Below, piece after piece: positions 8,681 to 16,004 of a stretch of 64,000 nt of DNA. A program made the position numbers and the translations under genes. Source of the DNA: Mesorhizobium sp. WSM3862 (GTDB lineage: Bacteria; Pseudomonadota; Alphaproteobacteria; Rhizobiales; Rhizobiaceae); contig NZ_NSGE01000003.1 in assembly GCF_002294985.1 (NCBI RefSeq), positions 248,001 through 312,000 of the forward strand. Direction: 5' to 3'. The notes under the pieces were generated by a model. That model was given only the letters and a program-made list of their open reading frames with translations. It was not told the DNA's origin and did no database searches. How positions within the stretch are numbered: the first letter of the stretch is position 1; every line of letters begins with the position of its first letter.

Positions 8681-9226
8681 CTAGTCGGCGGCGAATACTT
8701 TCGAGGAGCCCTCGACGATCGGCCAAAGGCCGGTCGAGGACCCCGAACTGACGTGAACCTTATCGCCTATGCGAGCGACCTTCCTGCCTTCTGCGCCGCC
8801 CAGGTCGACGCGCGGCGCCGACAGTTCGGCGCGGTCGCCGCCGCCATCGAACAACATCGCGGCGCCGCCGAATTTCGACAGGATCCGCGTGCCGGGATCG
8901 GAAGACGGCGCGGCGTTCTGGTCCGAAAAGGTCATCGGCAGCGCTACGGCCTGGCGCATGTCGCCATGCGGCGCGACCAGCATCATCTGCTGGCCTTGCG
9001 TCGGCGGCCGCCAGGACTTTTCGTCGCCGGCGATCTCACCCCACGGCCGCCAGGGCGACAGGAACTCGCGGCCATTGGCCTCGGACAGCAATAGCTGCAC
9101 GCGCTTGGCATCATGGTCGACCTTCTTGACGGTGCCGAACCGCAGATTGCCGGCCACCATGCGCTTCAGCGCGGCGATATCGGCTTGCAGGCCGAGGATG
9201 ACCTTCACCAGTTCCGTGTCATGCAT
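8681..9226 (-). CDS. V: Baseplate assembly protein V (spike, gpV-like)
   Basis: The product has 181 residues. ATG 9226 shares its A with the TGA of the upstream gene (TGATG); starts further upstream would read through that gene and are rejected. The order is an N-terminal helix, an OB-like domain (GTVKKVDHDAKRVQLLL, PWGEIAGDEKSWRPPTQGQQ, MMLVAPHGD) and a repetitive beta tail, as in P2 gpV and Mu gp45. These form the membrane-piercing spike of the contractile tail. Confidence 0.85.
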   Translation of the reverse strand: MHDTELVKVILGLQADIAALKRMVAGNLRFGTVKKVDHDAKRVQLLLSEANGREFLSPWRPWGEIAGDEKSWRPPTQGQQMMLVAPHGDMRQAVALPMTFSDQNAAPSSDPGTRILSKFGGAAMLFDGGGDRAELSAPRVDLGGAEGRKVARIGDKVHVSSGSSTGLWPIVEGSSKVFAAD

Positions 9227-10035
9227 CAGGCGGACCCGCCGAGATCGGGATCCGGCAGGATATCGTCCGTCAGTTCGGTCTGCTCGCCGTTGATGACGGT
9301 GCCGACCTGGTCGAACCCGACGACTTCGCCGGCATCGGGCGGCGCGACGCCCAGCATGGCCGGCACCGCGGCCGTCGTCATCAGGGTCGACTGGATCTTC
9401 TGCCAACTCATCAGGTCGACGCCCTTGGCGAACTCGCCGCGCATGATGACGACCGCAGACTGGTAGTCCGCGACCGTCGCCAGTTTGGTCAGTGCCGCGT
9501 CAATGACGGGAGGCAGCTCGGCGCCCGGAGCGGGATCGCAGACCGGCTCGATCTCAATCTCGACCATGCGGATGGCGTGCTTGCGGCCGCCCTCCGGATC
9601 GACGCCGCGAGCGGCCTTCACCGGCCCGATCGCGGCGACAAGCGAGCGAAAGCATTCCGCGAAGGCATTGTTGGGATCGGACAGCACGCGCCGCCACTGC
9701 CGGTCGAGCATGTCGAGCGAGAATTCAAGACCGGCATCGGTCGGCGCGATCTCGATCTGGTTGACCGCCTGGCCGTCGGTCGTCTGATAGGTGACGCTGC
9801 TGGCGACGATGAGGTCGAGCGCGAAGGTCACGGTGCCGGAGGTCACGAAGAAGCCTTCGTTCTGGGCGGCATACTTGGTTTCGTCGATGCGCACCAGGAT
9901 GACCGGCGCCTGCCGGTCGCTCATGATCGAAGACAGCGCCTCGATCGAGGAATCGGTAACGCCGTCGGCGGCAATGGTGTTGCCGCGCAGCGCCTGGACG
10001 GCCAGCATGCGCAGCATGGCATTAACCAGGCTCAT
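9226..10035 (-). CDS. Conserved phage protein, unknown (head-tail/tail region)
   Basis: This 269-residue protein starts at ATG 10035 inside an ATGA overlap with a tiny upstream frame. It begins SLVNAMLRMLAVQALRGNTIA, then MSDRQAPVILVRIDE and a beta-rich middle. It is located between the head completion genes and gpV. Proteins of this kind are conserved in rhizobial P2-like prophages and may be a tail completion or minor baseplate component. No catalytic motif is visible. Confidence 0.75.
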   Translation of the reverse strand: MSLVNAMLRMLAVQALRGNTIAADGVTDSSIEALSSIMSDRQAPVILVRIDETKYAAQNEGFFVTSGTVTFALDLIVASSVTYQTTDGQAVNQIEIAPTDAGLEFSLDMLDRQWRRVLSDPNNAFAECFRSLVAAIGPVKAARGVDPEGGRKHAIRMVEIEIEPVCDPAPGAELPPVIDAALTKLATVADYQSAVVIMRGEFAKGVDLMSWQKIQSTLMTTAAVPAMLGVAPPDAGEVVGFDQVGTVINGEQTELTDDILPDPDLGGSA

Positions 10036-10136
10036 CCGTTCTTTCCTTCGCGTGCCGCGGCTTTGCCGGCCGCTGCGGACGGCCGGCCAAACGTGCCCGA
10101 CGGGCGGTCGCCCTTGCTGCCTTCGGCGGAGATCAC
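10032..10136 (-). CDS. Putative 34-residue coupled small protein
   Basis: A GTG-initiated frame at 10136 overlaps the stop of the upstream gene (GTGA, 10133-10136). It ends in a TGA overlapping the start of the downstream gene (ATGA, 10032-10035). It therefore fills the 97-base gap exactly, with both junctions of the type used throughout this operon. The peptide is Gly/Ala/Lys-rich (SAEGSKGDRPSGTFGRPSAA), likely disordered and basic. It could be translated simply to carry ribosomes between neighbours. Confidence 0.5.
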   Translation of the reverse strand: MISAEGSKGDRPSGTFGRPSAAAGKAAAREGKNG

Positions 10137-10525
10137 GACGCCGCCTTCAGGTTCGACAGATAGAACACGATGACCTCGGGCAGGTCATCGACGACGCGCT
10201 CGATCGAATAGATCGGCTCGGCCGGGCGGCTGGTGACCTCGCACTGATCGCCGGCCTTCGGCAGCCAGGGCATGTCGGCGCGCGGGATCGAAACGGTGCA
10301 CAAGCGGCCGGCGTAGCGGGTCGGCGCCATGCCTCGATCGCGGCCGCCGAGGAATTCAAGGTCCGGGTCGATGTCGAACCGGCCTTTCAGGCCGACCATG
10401 GCCGGGCGCGACGGATCGTCGGCCACCGACATCTCGCCACGCTGCTTGGCGCGGATGGTGATCAGGTCGCCCATGCGGGAGCGCGTCTCATGGACAAGGC
10501 GCGATCGGGCTGCACGAATATCCAT
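10133..10525 (-). CDS. Phage head-tail joining candidate
   Basis: This 130-residue protein starts at ATG 10525 (MDIRAARSRLVHETRSRMGDLI). It has an initial helix and then a beta-rich body ending in IYSIERVVDDLPEVIVFYLS. Its size, and its position two genes after the capsid and before the tail genes, match head-tail joining or tail-terminator proteins such as lambda gpFII or gpU. Sequence recognition alone is weak. Confidence 0.6.
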   Translation of the reverse strand: MDIRAARSRLVHETRSRMGDLITIRAKQRGEMSVADDPSRPAMVGLKGRFDIDPDLEFLGGRDRGMAPTRYAGRLCTVSIPRADMPWLPKAGDQCEVTSRPAEPIYSIERVVDDLPEVIVFYLSNLKAAS

Positions 10526-10549
10526 GAAAGGCTCCGAAAAGGTGAGACC

Positions 10550-10786
10550 TCAGGCCTGGCCGAGGTCCATCTGGCTGGCCTCGTCCGCCTTCACGAGGTC
10601 AACCTTGCTGGCTGGGCGCGCGGCACCCTTAGCGACAAGATCGTCGAGCTGCTTCTTGTCGACGTCGATGATTGATCCAGGCGCCTTCACCTCGATTTCG
10701 GCGCGCTTGATTGTCTTGCCTTCCGGGCTCTTCTCGCCTGGCGACTTGCACAGGTGAACGGTGCTCAAAGCAACGGCTTTGACCAT
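10550..10786 (-). CDS. Small phage head-region protein
   Basis: The product has 78 residues. ATG 10786 is chosen over the TTG at 10801 because GGAG lies nine bases before it. The sequence (CKSPGEKSPEGKTIKRAEI, then VDKKQLDDLVAKGAARPA) suggests a small folded domain ending in a helix-turn motif, seen in many phage proteins encoded after the capsid gene. It occupies the slot of lambda gpFI. Its function is not assigned. Confidence 0.65.
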   Translation of the reverse strand: MVKAVALSTVHLCKSPGEKSPEGKTIKRAEIEVKAPGSIIDVDKKQLDDLVAKGAARPASKVDLVKADEASQMDLGQA

Positions 10787-10841
10787 GATGCTTTTCTCCA
10801 ATTGTGTTGAATTGCCGAGAAACGATGCCGGACCGGAGCAA

Positions 10842-11897
10842 TCAGCCGAGGACGGTCGCCTTCAGCGTCGCGTTCGGATTGACGGGCACCATCAGCGGCG
10901 CCGACTGGGTGAGGATCTGCTCGATCGCCACATCGCCTTCGGGAATGTAGTTGCGCGGGAAGATCGCCAGCGCCTCGAACTGCGCATGCACGTCGACGAT
11001 CGTGCCGAAGCAGCGATAGCCCTGCACGTTCGGACCGGTCAGCACGACATCCTTGGGCGACATGAACGGAGTGACCGAGCCGTTGACGGTGTAGTAGTCC
11101 TTATAGACCCAGACTTCGATGCCGCCACCGAGCGTGCCGCCATAGCGGACCTCGCCGGTGGTCATGAGCCCCGTCTTGATCGTCAGGTCGGCATTGCCGC
11201 GCCGGGTCAAGTCCATCTCGGCGAGGATCTCGCTGTCGCGCCGCATGACACCCCAGGCATCCGTGCCGACGGTGATGCGGTTCGGCGCGCCGCCGAATTC
11301 GGCCGAATGCATCATGTCGGCCCAGCCCTGGATATCGTCCAGGATGGACACGCCGGAATCGCCCCAGCGCGCGCCGGCGCCGAGCACCACAGTGTGTCCG
11401 GCGGCTCGACCGAAGTCGACCAGCCGCTGCGGCATGTCTTTGCCTTCGATGACGACCTTGCCATCGATAACGGCCTTGGCAGCCATCCATTCCCAGAGCC
11501 TTTCGACCGCGACGCGATGGAACTGCAGGATGTCGGCCTTGACCGCATCGTAGCGGGCCGCTGGGCTCTGCGCATTGGGACCGAGCAAGGTGCCCGGGCG
11601 GCGAGTCAGAGCCCGCAGCGGCGAGACAGGATCGCTGGCCTTGACATAACCCGGCTTGAAGCGCTCGACGCGCGCGCCTTCCTCGTAGATCGCCCGGCCT
11701 TGCGCCATCGGGGCGACAAAGGGCGCGAGCTTGCGACCCGAACGCGGAATTTTCTCCAGGTCGATATATTCGTCGGTCGATGACATCTGGTGGGCGAAGA
11801 GAAGATCGAGCCAGTAGCTCGGCACGATGTCGAGTTCGCGGAACACACCGAGCAGGGTGTGCGTATCCCAAAGTTCGTAGTTGTCGAAATCCGCCAT
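10842..11897 (-). CDS. Major capsid protein E (lambda gpE family)
   Basis: The product has 351 residues. ATG 11897 (MADFDNYELWDTHTLLGVF) is the real start of a longer open frame. SYWLDLLFAHQMSSTDEYIDLEKI, then RFKPGY, PLRALTRRPG and the C-terminal VLTGPNVQGYRCFGTIVD are characteristic of the HK97-fold gpE major capsid family. It forms the icosahedral shell and is stabilised by the decoration protein encoded just upstream. Confidence 0.92.
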   Translation of the reverse strand: MADFDNYELWDTHTLLGVFRELDIVPSYWLDLLFAHQMSSTDEYIDLEKIPRSGRKLAPFVAPMAQGRAIYEEGARVERFKPGYVKASDPVSPLRALTRRPGTLLGPNAQSPAARYDAVKADILQFHRVAVERLWEWMAAKAVIDGKVVIEGKDMPQRLVDFGRAAGHTVVLGAGARWGDSGVSILDDIQGWADMMHSAEFGGAPNRITVGTDAWGVMRRDSEILAEMDLTRRGNADLTIKTGLMTTGEVRYGGTLGGGIEVWVYKDYYTVNGSVTPFMSPKDVVLTGPNVQGYRCFGTIVDVHAQFEALAIFPRNYIPEGDVAIEQILTQSAPLMVPVNPNATLKATVLG

Positions 11898-11961
11898 GGT
11901 CGTGGCCCTTGTGAAAGATGCGGCCGGGGCCGCGATTGCGTTGAGGGTTTGCGCCCTGCGC

Positions 11962-12738
11962 TCAGAGCCGCTTGCGGATGAGGATGTTGGTGGGCGCCGG
12001 CGCGCTCCGGAAAGCCGCCTCGCGCTTGTCATCCGTGTTGAACGAGACATCCCAATTGAGCGCATCCGGATTGAAATTGCCGGCCCGGTAGATCGCGACG
12101 CGCTGCGCGGCATCGGTGTCGACCACCGGGGCAGTCGTGATGCCGAGCGGCGCCACACCGATCTGATCCGCCCCGCCGACGAGGGTGGTGTTCGAAAATG
12201 CGATGGCCGCGCCCGTCTCGATGGTTGCTATCGCGTTGCCGGGCGCTCCTGCGGCCTTGGCGACGATACCGACGATGCCGGCGGCATCGGATTGAGCGCT
12301 GACATCGGGATGGGGCGTGGTGAGCGAGCCGTATGCGGTGCCGGCACCAGCTCCGCCGTTGATCGCCGCGATCAAATTGCTGGCGGTCTCCGCCGCCGTC
12401 GCACCGATCTTGATCTGACCGGCGACAGTCGTCGGCGCAGCCTTCAAGGTATAGACCGTCGCGCCGAGGGTGATGGTGTCGTCGACAGCCCCGGCACCGG
12501 AGAACACCAGCCGGCCGGTCGCCTTGTTGCCGGGCGCATGGGCAAAAGTCGCCATGGCCAGGGTGTCCGTGGCCGCGAGGCCGACAACCGAGAAAGCCGG
12601 CAGCGCTAAATCCCCTGCCACCCGAAAGTCCTCGGTGACAGGGTGCGGTATGGCCGAATTGAAGATTTCGGCGGAGGTGAACGTATCGGATACGTCACGT
12701 GCCGCCATGCCCGGCTGCGCAAAGGGAATGCTGGTCAT
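11962..12738 (-). CDS. Head decoration protein D with an inserted domain
   Basis: The product has 258 residues. ATG 12738 has AGGG six bases upstream. The N-terminus (residues 27-75) and the C-terminus (LGITTAPVVDTDAAQRVAIYRAGNFN) match the gpD head-decoration family, normally about 110-140 residues. Residues about 73-190 are an extra domain with TGRLVFSG, ATVYTLKA, IGATAAETASNLIAAINGGAG, HPDVSA and GNAIATIETG. This module is known from other phage structural proteins, where it is likewise inserted. It would project from the capsid surface. Confidence 0.85.
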   Translation of the reverse strand: MTSIPFAQPGMAARDVSDTFTSAEIFNSAIPHPVTEDFRVAGDLALPAFSVVGLAATDTLAMATFAHAPGNKATGRLVFSGAGAVDDTITLGATVYTLKAAPTTVAGQIKIGATAAETASNLIAAINGGAGAGTAYGSLTTPHPDVSAQSDAAGIVGIVAKAAGAPGNAIATIETGAAIAFSNTTLVGGADQIGVAPLGITTAPVVDTDAAQRVAIYRAGNFNPDALNWDVSFNTDDKREAAFRSAPAPTNILIRKRL

Positions 12739-12784
12739 GATCGACCCTTTCAGGTGATGAGTTGCGGTTGGATGGTGCGAGGCA

Positions 12785-13216
12785 TCAGCCCTGCCTGGCG
12801 GGTGCCCCCGTCGAGGCGCGGTAATTGGCCAGGATCCGGTTGGCCGCTTCCTGCGATGCCGCCGCGGACTTCCCAGCGCCGGGCTGTGCCAAGCCGGCCG
12901 CGGCAAGGCGCGATTTCTCATAGACCTCGGCGTCCGCGCCGGCCGGCTTGAACGCCGCGACGTTGCCGACGACGAACGCGGCGACATCTTCACCCGTCAT
13001 GGCAGGCGACTTGGTCGCCAGGTCGAGCGCCGCCGCCATGCGACCGCCGTCTCCCTTGACGCCCTCGGCGCCAAGGGCGGTCGTCAGGCGCTTGTTCTCA
13101 TGCGCCACGCCGGTGGCATGGCCTTTGGTCTCGGCAGCCGCGACGGCCGCGTCGTGATCGGCTTTCGGAATGCCGGCAACTCCAATGGCTGCGGGCGCGC
13201 CGGGGTTCTCGCTCAT
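12785..13216 (-). CDS. Nested scaffold protein (Nu3-like internal start)
   Basis: This is an in-frame internal ATG at 13216 (MSENPGAPAAIG), preceded by AAAGGGAG at 7-8 base spacing. It sits exactly at the border between the protease domain and the alanine-rich scaffold portion. It would produce a 143-residue free scaffold, as Nu3 is produced from within lambda gene C. The internal ribosome binding site is seen directly; separate translation is inferred from the lambda precedent. Confidence 0.65.
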   Translation of the reverse strand: MSENPGAPAAIGVAGIPKADHDAAVAAAETKGHATGVAHENKRLTTALGAEGVKGDGGRMAAALDLATKSPAMTGEDVAAFVVGNVAAFKPAGADAEVYEKSRLAAAGLAQPGAGKSAAASQEAANRILANYRASTGAPARQG

Positions 13217-14119
13217 GGATGTGCTCCCTTTCTGCGGGGTTGAGCGCCCGCCGTTCGGCGTGGAGGCGCGGGAAAGTTCGGCAAGTACGCTTTCGAACGA
13301 ACCGACCCGGTCGGCGATGCCGGCGTCGACCGCAGCCTTGCCAATGAAAGTGCGTGCTTCCGTCTTGCGCGCGGCGGCTGCGGTGAGCCTGGAGCCCCGG
13401 CCTTTGGCTACCGTGCCGAGGAAGGCGCCGTAGAAGGCGTCAACTTCGGCCTGCAGGTCCTCGCGGACGGCGTCGGAAAGCGGCTCGAAAGGGTTGGCGT
13501 CGACCTTGTGGGCGCCGGCGTGGATGAGAGTCGGCGTGATGCCGTCGCGGTCCAGCTGCCGGCTGAAGTCGGCGTGCAGAAGAACGACGCCGATCGAGCC
13601 CGCTATGCCGGTTTCCGTGGTGACGATCTCGTTCGCGCCGGACGCGATGGCGTACATGGCCGAAGCCGCCATGCCGTTGACGACCGCGACGGTCCGCTTC
13701 CTTGCGGCAAGATCGCGCACGAGGGCCGCGGTTTCGAAGGCGCCCACGGCTTCGCCGCCTGGCGAATGCATGTCAAGAATGACAGACCTGACAGCCGGGT
13801 CGGCAGCTGCCGACTTCAGCTGGAAGCCGATCCCTTCGTAGGAGGTCAGACCGGAGCTGGCACCGACCCAGGCGCCGCGGTTGACCAGGGAGCCGGTGAC
13901 CGTGATGATGCCAACCCCGTCGCCGGTGACGCGATAAGGCACGGCGCGGCGGGCGCCGTTCTCGTCCTCGACGACCGATCCCCCCTCGAATCGCGAACTC
14001 TCGGGCGCATTGACGCCGAGCCTGCCGGCAAGGACGGAAAGCACCACCTCGGCCTTGTCACGCGTGATCAGCAGCGGCCGGTTCAGCACCCGGTCGGCGA
14101 TATGGATCAGCGATGTCAT
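12785..14119 (-). CDS. S49-family head maturation protease fused to scaffold
   Basis: This 444-residue protein starts at ATG 14119. Residues 65-300 form an SppA-like S49 peptidase: HSPGG at 118-122, the nucleophile Ser153 in GMAASAMYAIASGA, and the probable general base Lys205 in AGAHKVDANPF. The C-terminal 140 residues (alanine-rich, helical) are the scaffold portion, as in lambda gpC/Nu3. It lies between the gpW-like and decoration genes. The protease would cleave scaffold and portal or capsid ends during procapsid maturation. Confidence 0.93.
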   Translation of the reverse strand: MTSLIHIADRVLNRPLLITRDKAEVVLSVLAGRLGVNAPESSRFEGGSVVEDENGARRAVPYRVTGDGVGIITVTGSLVNRGAWVGASSGLTSYEGIGFQLKSAAADPAVRSVILDMHSPGGEAVGAFETAALVRDLAARKRTVAVVNGMAASAMYAIASGANEIVTTETGIAGSIGVVLLHADFSRQLDRDGITPTLIHAGAHKVDANPFEPLSDAVREDLQAEVDAFYGAFLGTVAKGRGSRLTAAAARKTEARTFIGKAAVDAGIADRVGSFESVLAELSRASTPNGGRSTPQKGSTSMSENPGAPAAIGVAGIPKADHDAAVAAAETKGHATGVAHENKRLTTALGAEGVKGDGGRMAAALDLATKSPAMTGEDVAAFVVGNVAAFKPAGADAEVYEKSRLAAAGLAQPGAGKSAAASQEAANRILANYRASTGAPARQG

Positions 14120-14127
14120 GGAAGCTC

Positions 14128-14400
14128 CTAGCGGATGAACCGCATCGTCTTGGCGTAGCGCGAACGCTTTCCGTTCTTTGCCGAGCAGGCGGCCGCAAGG
14201 CGCATCAGTTCGGCGTCGAGCGCCTTGATGTCGGCGCCGAAAAAACGAAGCTGCTCCCGGGTCACCGGGGACTGGATGGAAAGTTCCTCGACATGCTCGC
14301 CGGCGAGCGCGCGCAGCTTGACCGCATAGAGCGCCTGATAGAGCGCGCAGGGGTCATCCTGGTCGACGGCAACGCCGTTGATGGTGACGAGAGCCGGCAT
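14128..14400 (-). CDS. gpW-like head-tail connector
   Basis: The product has 90 residues, starting at ATG 14400, which overlaps the portal stop by one base (TAATG). The pattern LYQALYAVKLRALAGEHVEE, then a short beta hairpin and ALDAELMRLAAAC fits the lambda gpW family (small alpha/beta proteins bound at the portal after DNA packaging). In lambda, W precedes the portal gene; here it follows it. The C-terminus is basic (KRSRYAKTMRFIR). Confidence 0.7.
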   Translation of the reverse strand: MPALVTINGVAVDQDDPCALYQALYAVKLRALAGEHVEELSIQSPVTREQLRFFGADIKALDAELMRLAAACSAKNGKRSRYAKTMRFIR

Positions 14401-16004
14401 TAGGCATCTACCTTTTTCTTCGATGCCTTCTCGTCCTGGATGACGTCGTCCTTCGCGTCGCCCGGCCCCTGACCGAACGGCGACGGCATGCCCGCCTCGA
14501 CATAGCGCTTGTGCCAGTAGAGCCGGCGCTCGAAGACCTCCTCCGCGTCGGCCCCGATCTCCGCGCATTCCATGTCAAGCGTCGACGTCCCGTTGAGCAA
14601 CCGTTCGCTCGCCGCCTTGGCGCTCTTCTGGTCGTCGGCAGTGGCCTTGGCCGGGCCTTGCCACATTGCCCAAAGCACCCTGTCCCGGTTTGCGGAGAAA
14701 GCCTCGTAGCCACCCTTGAACGGCAGCCGGCCGGTGCCGATCAGCTCGTCCACCAGATGCTCGAAGCCGATCTGGCAAATCGGCGAAGCGATGCGATCGC
14801 GGCGGCGGGTGACAACCGGGTGCAGGGACGCCCCTTCCATTCTGGTCGAGGAATAGGTCGCGCCCTCATAGTTCATCGTGTAGCTGGCAACGCTGATGCC
14901 GATCGCGCGCGCCATGCCGCGCTGCAGCTCGTTGGACACGGGCAGGAATTGCGGCCCCGGAATGCCCGTCGACATCAGGTCCAGTTTCTCTCCGGGCGCC
15001 AGATGCGAGATTTTCGGATCGCTGCCGACCGAGATTTCGCTTTCGGCCGCCTTGTCCATGACGGCAAGGAAATAGTCGCGGAACTGGGCGCGCAGCTCCT
15101 TGCCGTCCTGGCTCTCGCCGAGCGCCTCAAGAGCCTCGAAGGCCTCTGCCGAAGGCTTTTCGCTGGTCAGCACCTGGGCAAAGACGGTCTGCAGGATACC
15201 GGTCTGGATCGTCACGTCGACCAGCGTCTCCCATTGCAGGTATTCCCGAAAGGCTGCGACGAGCCGAGAAATGCCGCGCACGTCGTTGCCGTCCACCGGG
15301 TCGAACACATGAGCGACCATCTGGCGCCCTTGCGCGTCAAAGGCCCGATGGTCGCGCTTGACGACGATGCCGGTTTCTATCTCGGCGAGACGGTAGGCGA
15401 CAGGGCGGCCGTTCGGATCGTGGATAACGCCCTGATACAGCCCCTCAAACTCACTGGTGTCCTGCACCAAAGCGGCGGGGGTCGTCAGGCACATCTTGGT
15501 GCCCGACGTGATGCCATAACGGCGGCGGTCGCCGGCGGACATATAGTCCATCAGCATCAGCGCCTCGCCAAAGACGACGTCGTGGCGGAGCGCGATGTCG
15601 ACCTTTTGCGGCACGATGAATTTGCCCTTGAGGTCGCATTCGCGCGCGTTCCACGCCCAGCGCTTCCACTCGGCCTTCAACAGCTTGATGAAATCGTCCG
15701 TCTCCTTCCTGTCGTAACCCAGCTTGGACAAATCCGGCATCGGATTGAGGATGAGCTCGACTCCGACGGTGTCGGCGATGACCTGGTCGACCGCGCCTCT
15801 CAGACGGCCGGAATTCTGGATGATGTCCATGGCAAGGCCGGCCGCGCGGCGCCAGGCGGTGCGGACCTCGTCGCGGTGGTCGCGCAGCGCGGTGCCGCGC
15901 GTCGACAGGATCCGCGAACGGCTGTCGCGCAGATACCCGGCATTTGCAGGCGGGCGCGGAGCGGACGGGCCTCCCCTGCCGAATAGCCGCTCCAGCAACT
16001 TCAT
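14400..16004 (-). CDS. Phage portal protein, lambda gpB family
   Basis: The product has 534 residues. I place the start at ATG 16004 (MKLLERLFGR), which overlaps the terminase stop as ATGA and has AAGG upstream; ATG 16019 is an alternative. Family signatures are RDHRDEVRTAWRRAAGLAMD, ALRHDVVFGEALM, GMARAIGISVASYTMNYEGATYSS and SSTRMEG. The portal dodecamer is the DNA channel of the head and binds terminase during packaging. The lysine-rich C-terminal tail may be processed by the S49 protease. Confidence 0.93.
   Translation of the reverse strand: MKLLERLFGRGGPSAPRPPANAGYLRDSRSRILSTRGTALRDHRDEVRTAWRRAAGLAMDIIQNSGRLRGAVDQVIADTVGVELILNPMPDLSKLGYDRKETDDFIKLLKAEWKRWAWNARECDLKGKFIVPQKVDIALRHDVVFGEALMLMDYMSAGDRRRYGITSGTKMCLTTPAALVQDTSEFEGLYQGVIHDPNGRPVAYRLAEIETGIVVKRDHRAFDAQGRQMVAHVFDPVDGNDVRGISRLVAAFREYLQWETLVDVTIQTGILQTVFAQVLTSEKPSAEAFEALEALGESQDGKELRAQFRDYFLAVMDKAAESEISVGSDPKISHLAPGEKLDLMSTGIPGPQFLPVSNELQRGMARAIGISVASYTMNYEGATYSSTRMEGASLHPVVTRRRDRIASPICQIGFEHLVDELIGTGRLPFKGGYEAFSANRDRVLWAMWQGPAKATADDQKSAKAASERLLNGTSTLDMECAEIGADAEEVFERRLYWHKRYVEAGMPSPFGQGPGDAKDDVIQDEKASKKKVDA

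Noticed and set aside
10842-12158. 438-residue reading of the capsid frame
   Set aside because: The part upstream of ATG 11897 is shadow of the decoration gene. The family N-terminus begins at MADFDNYE.
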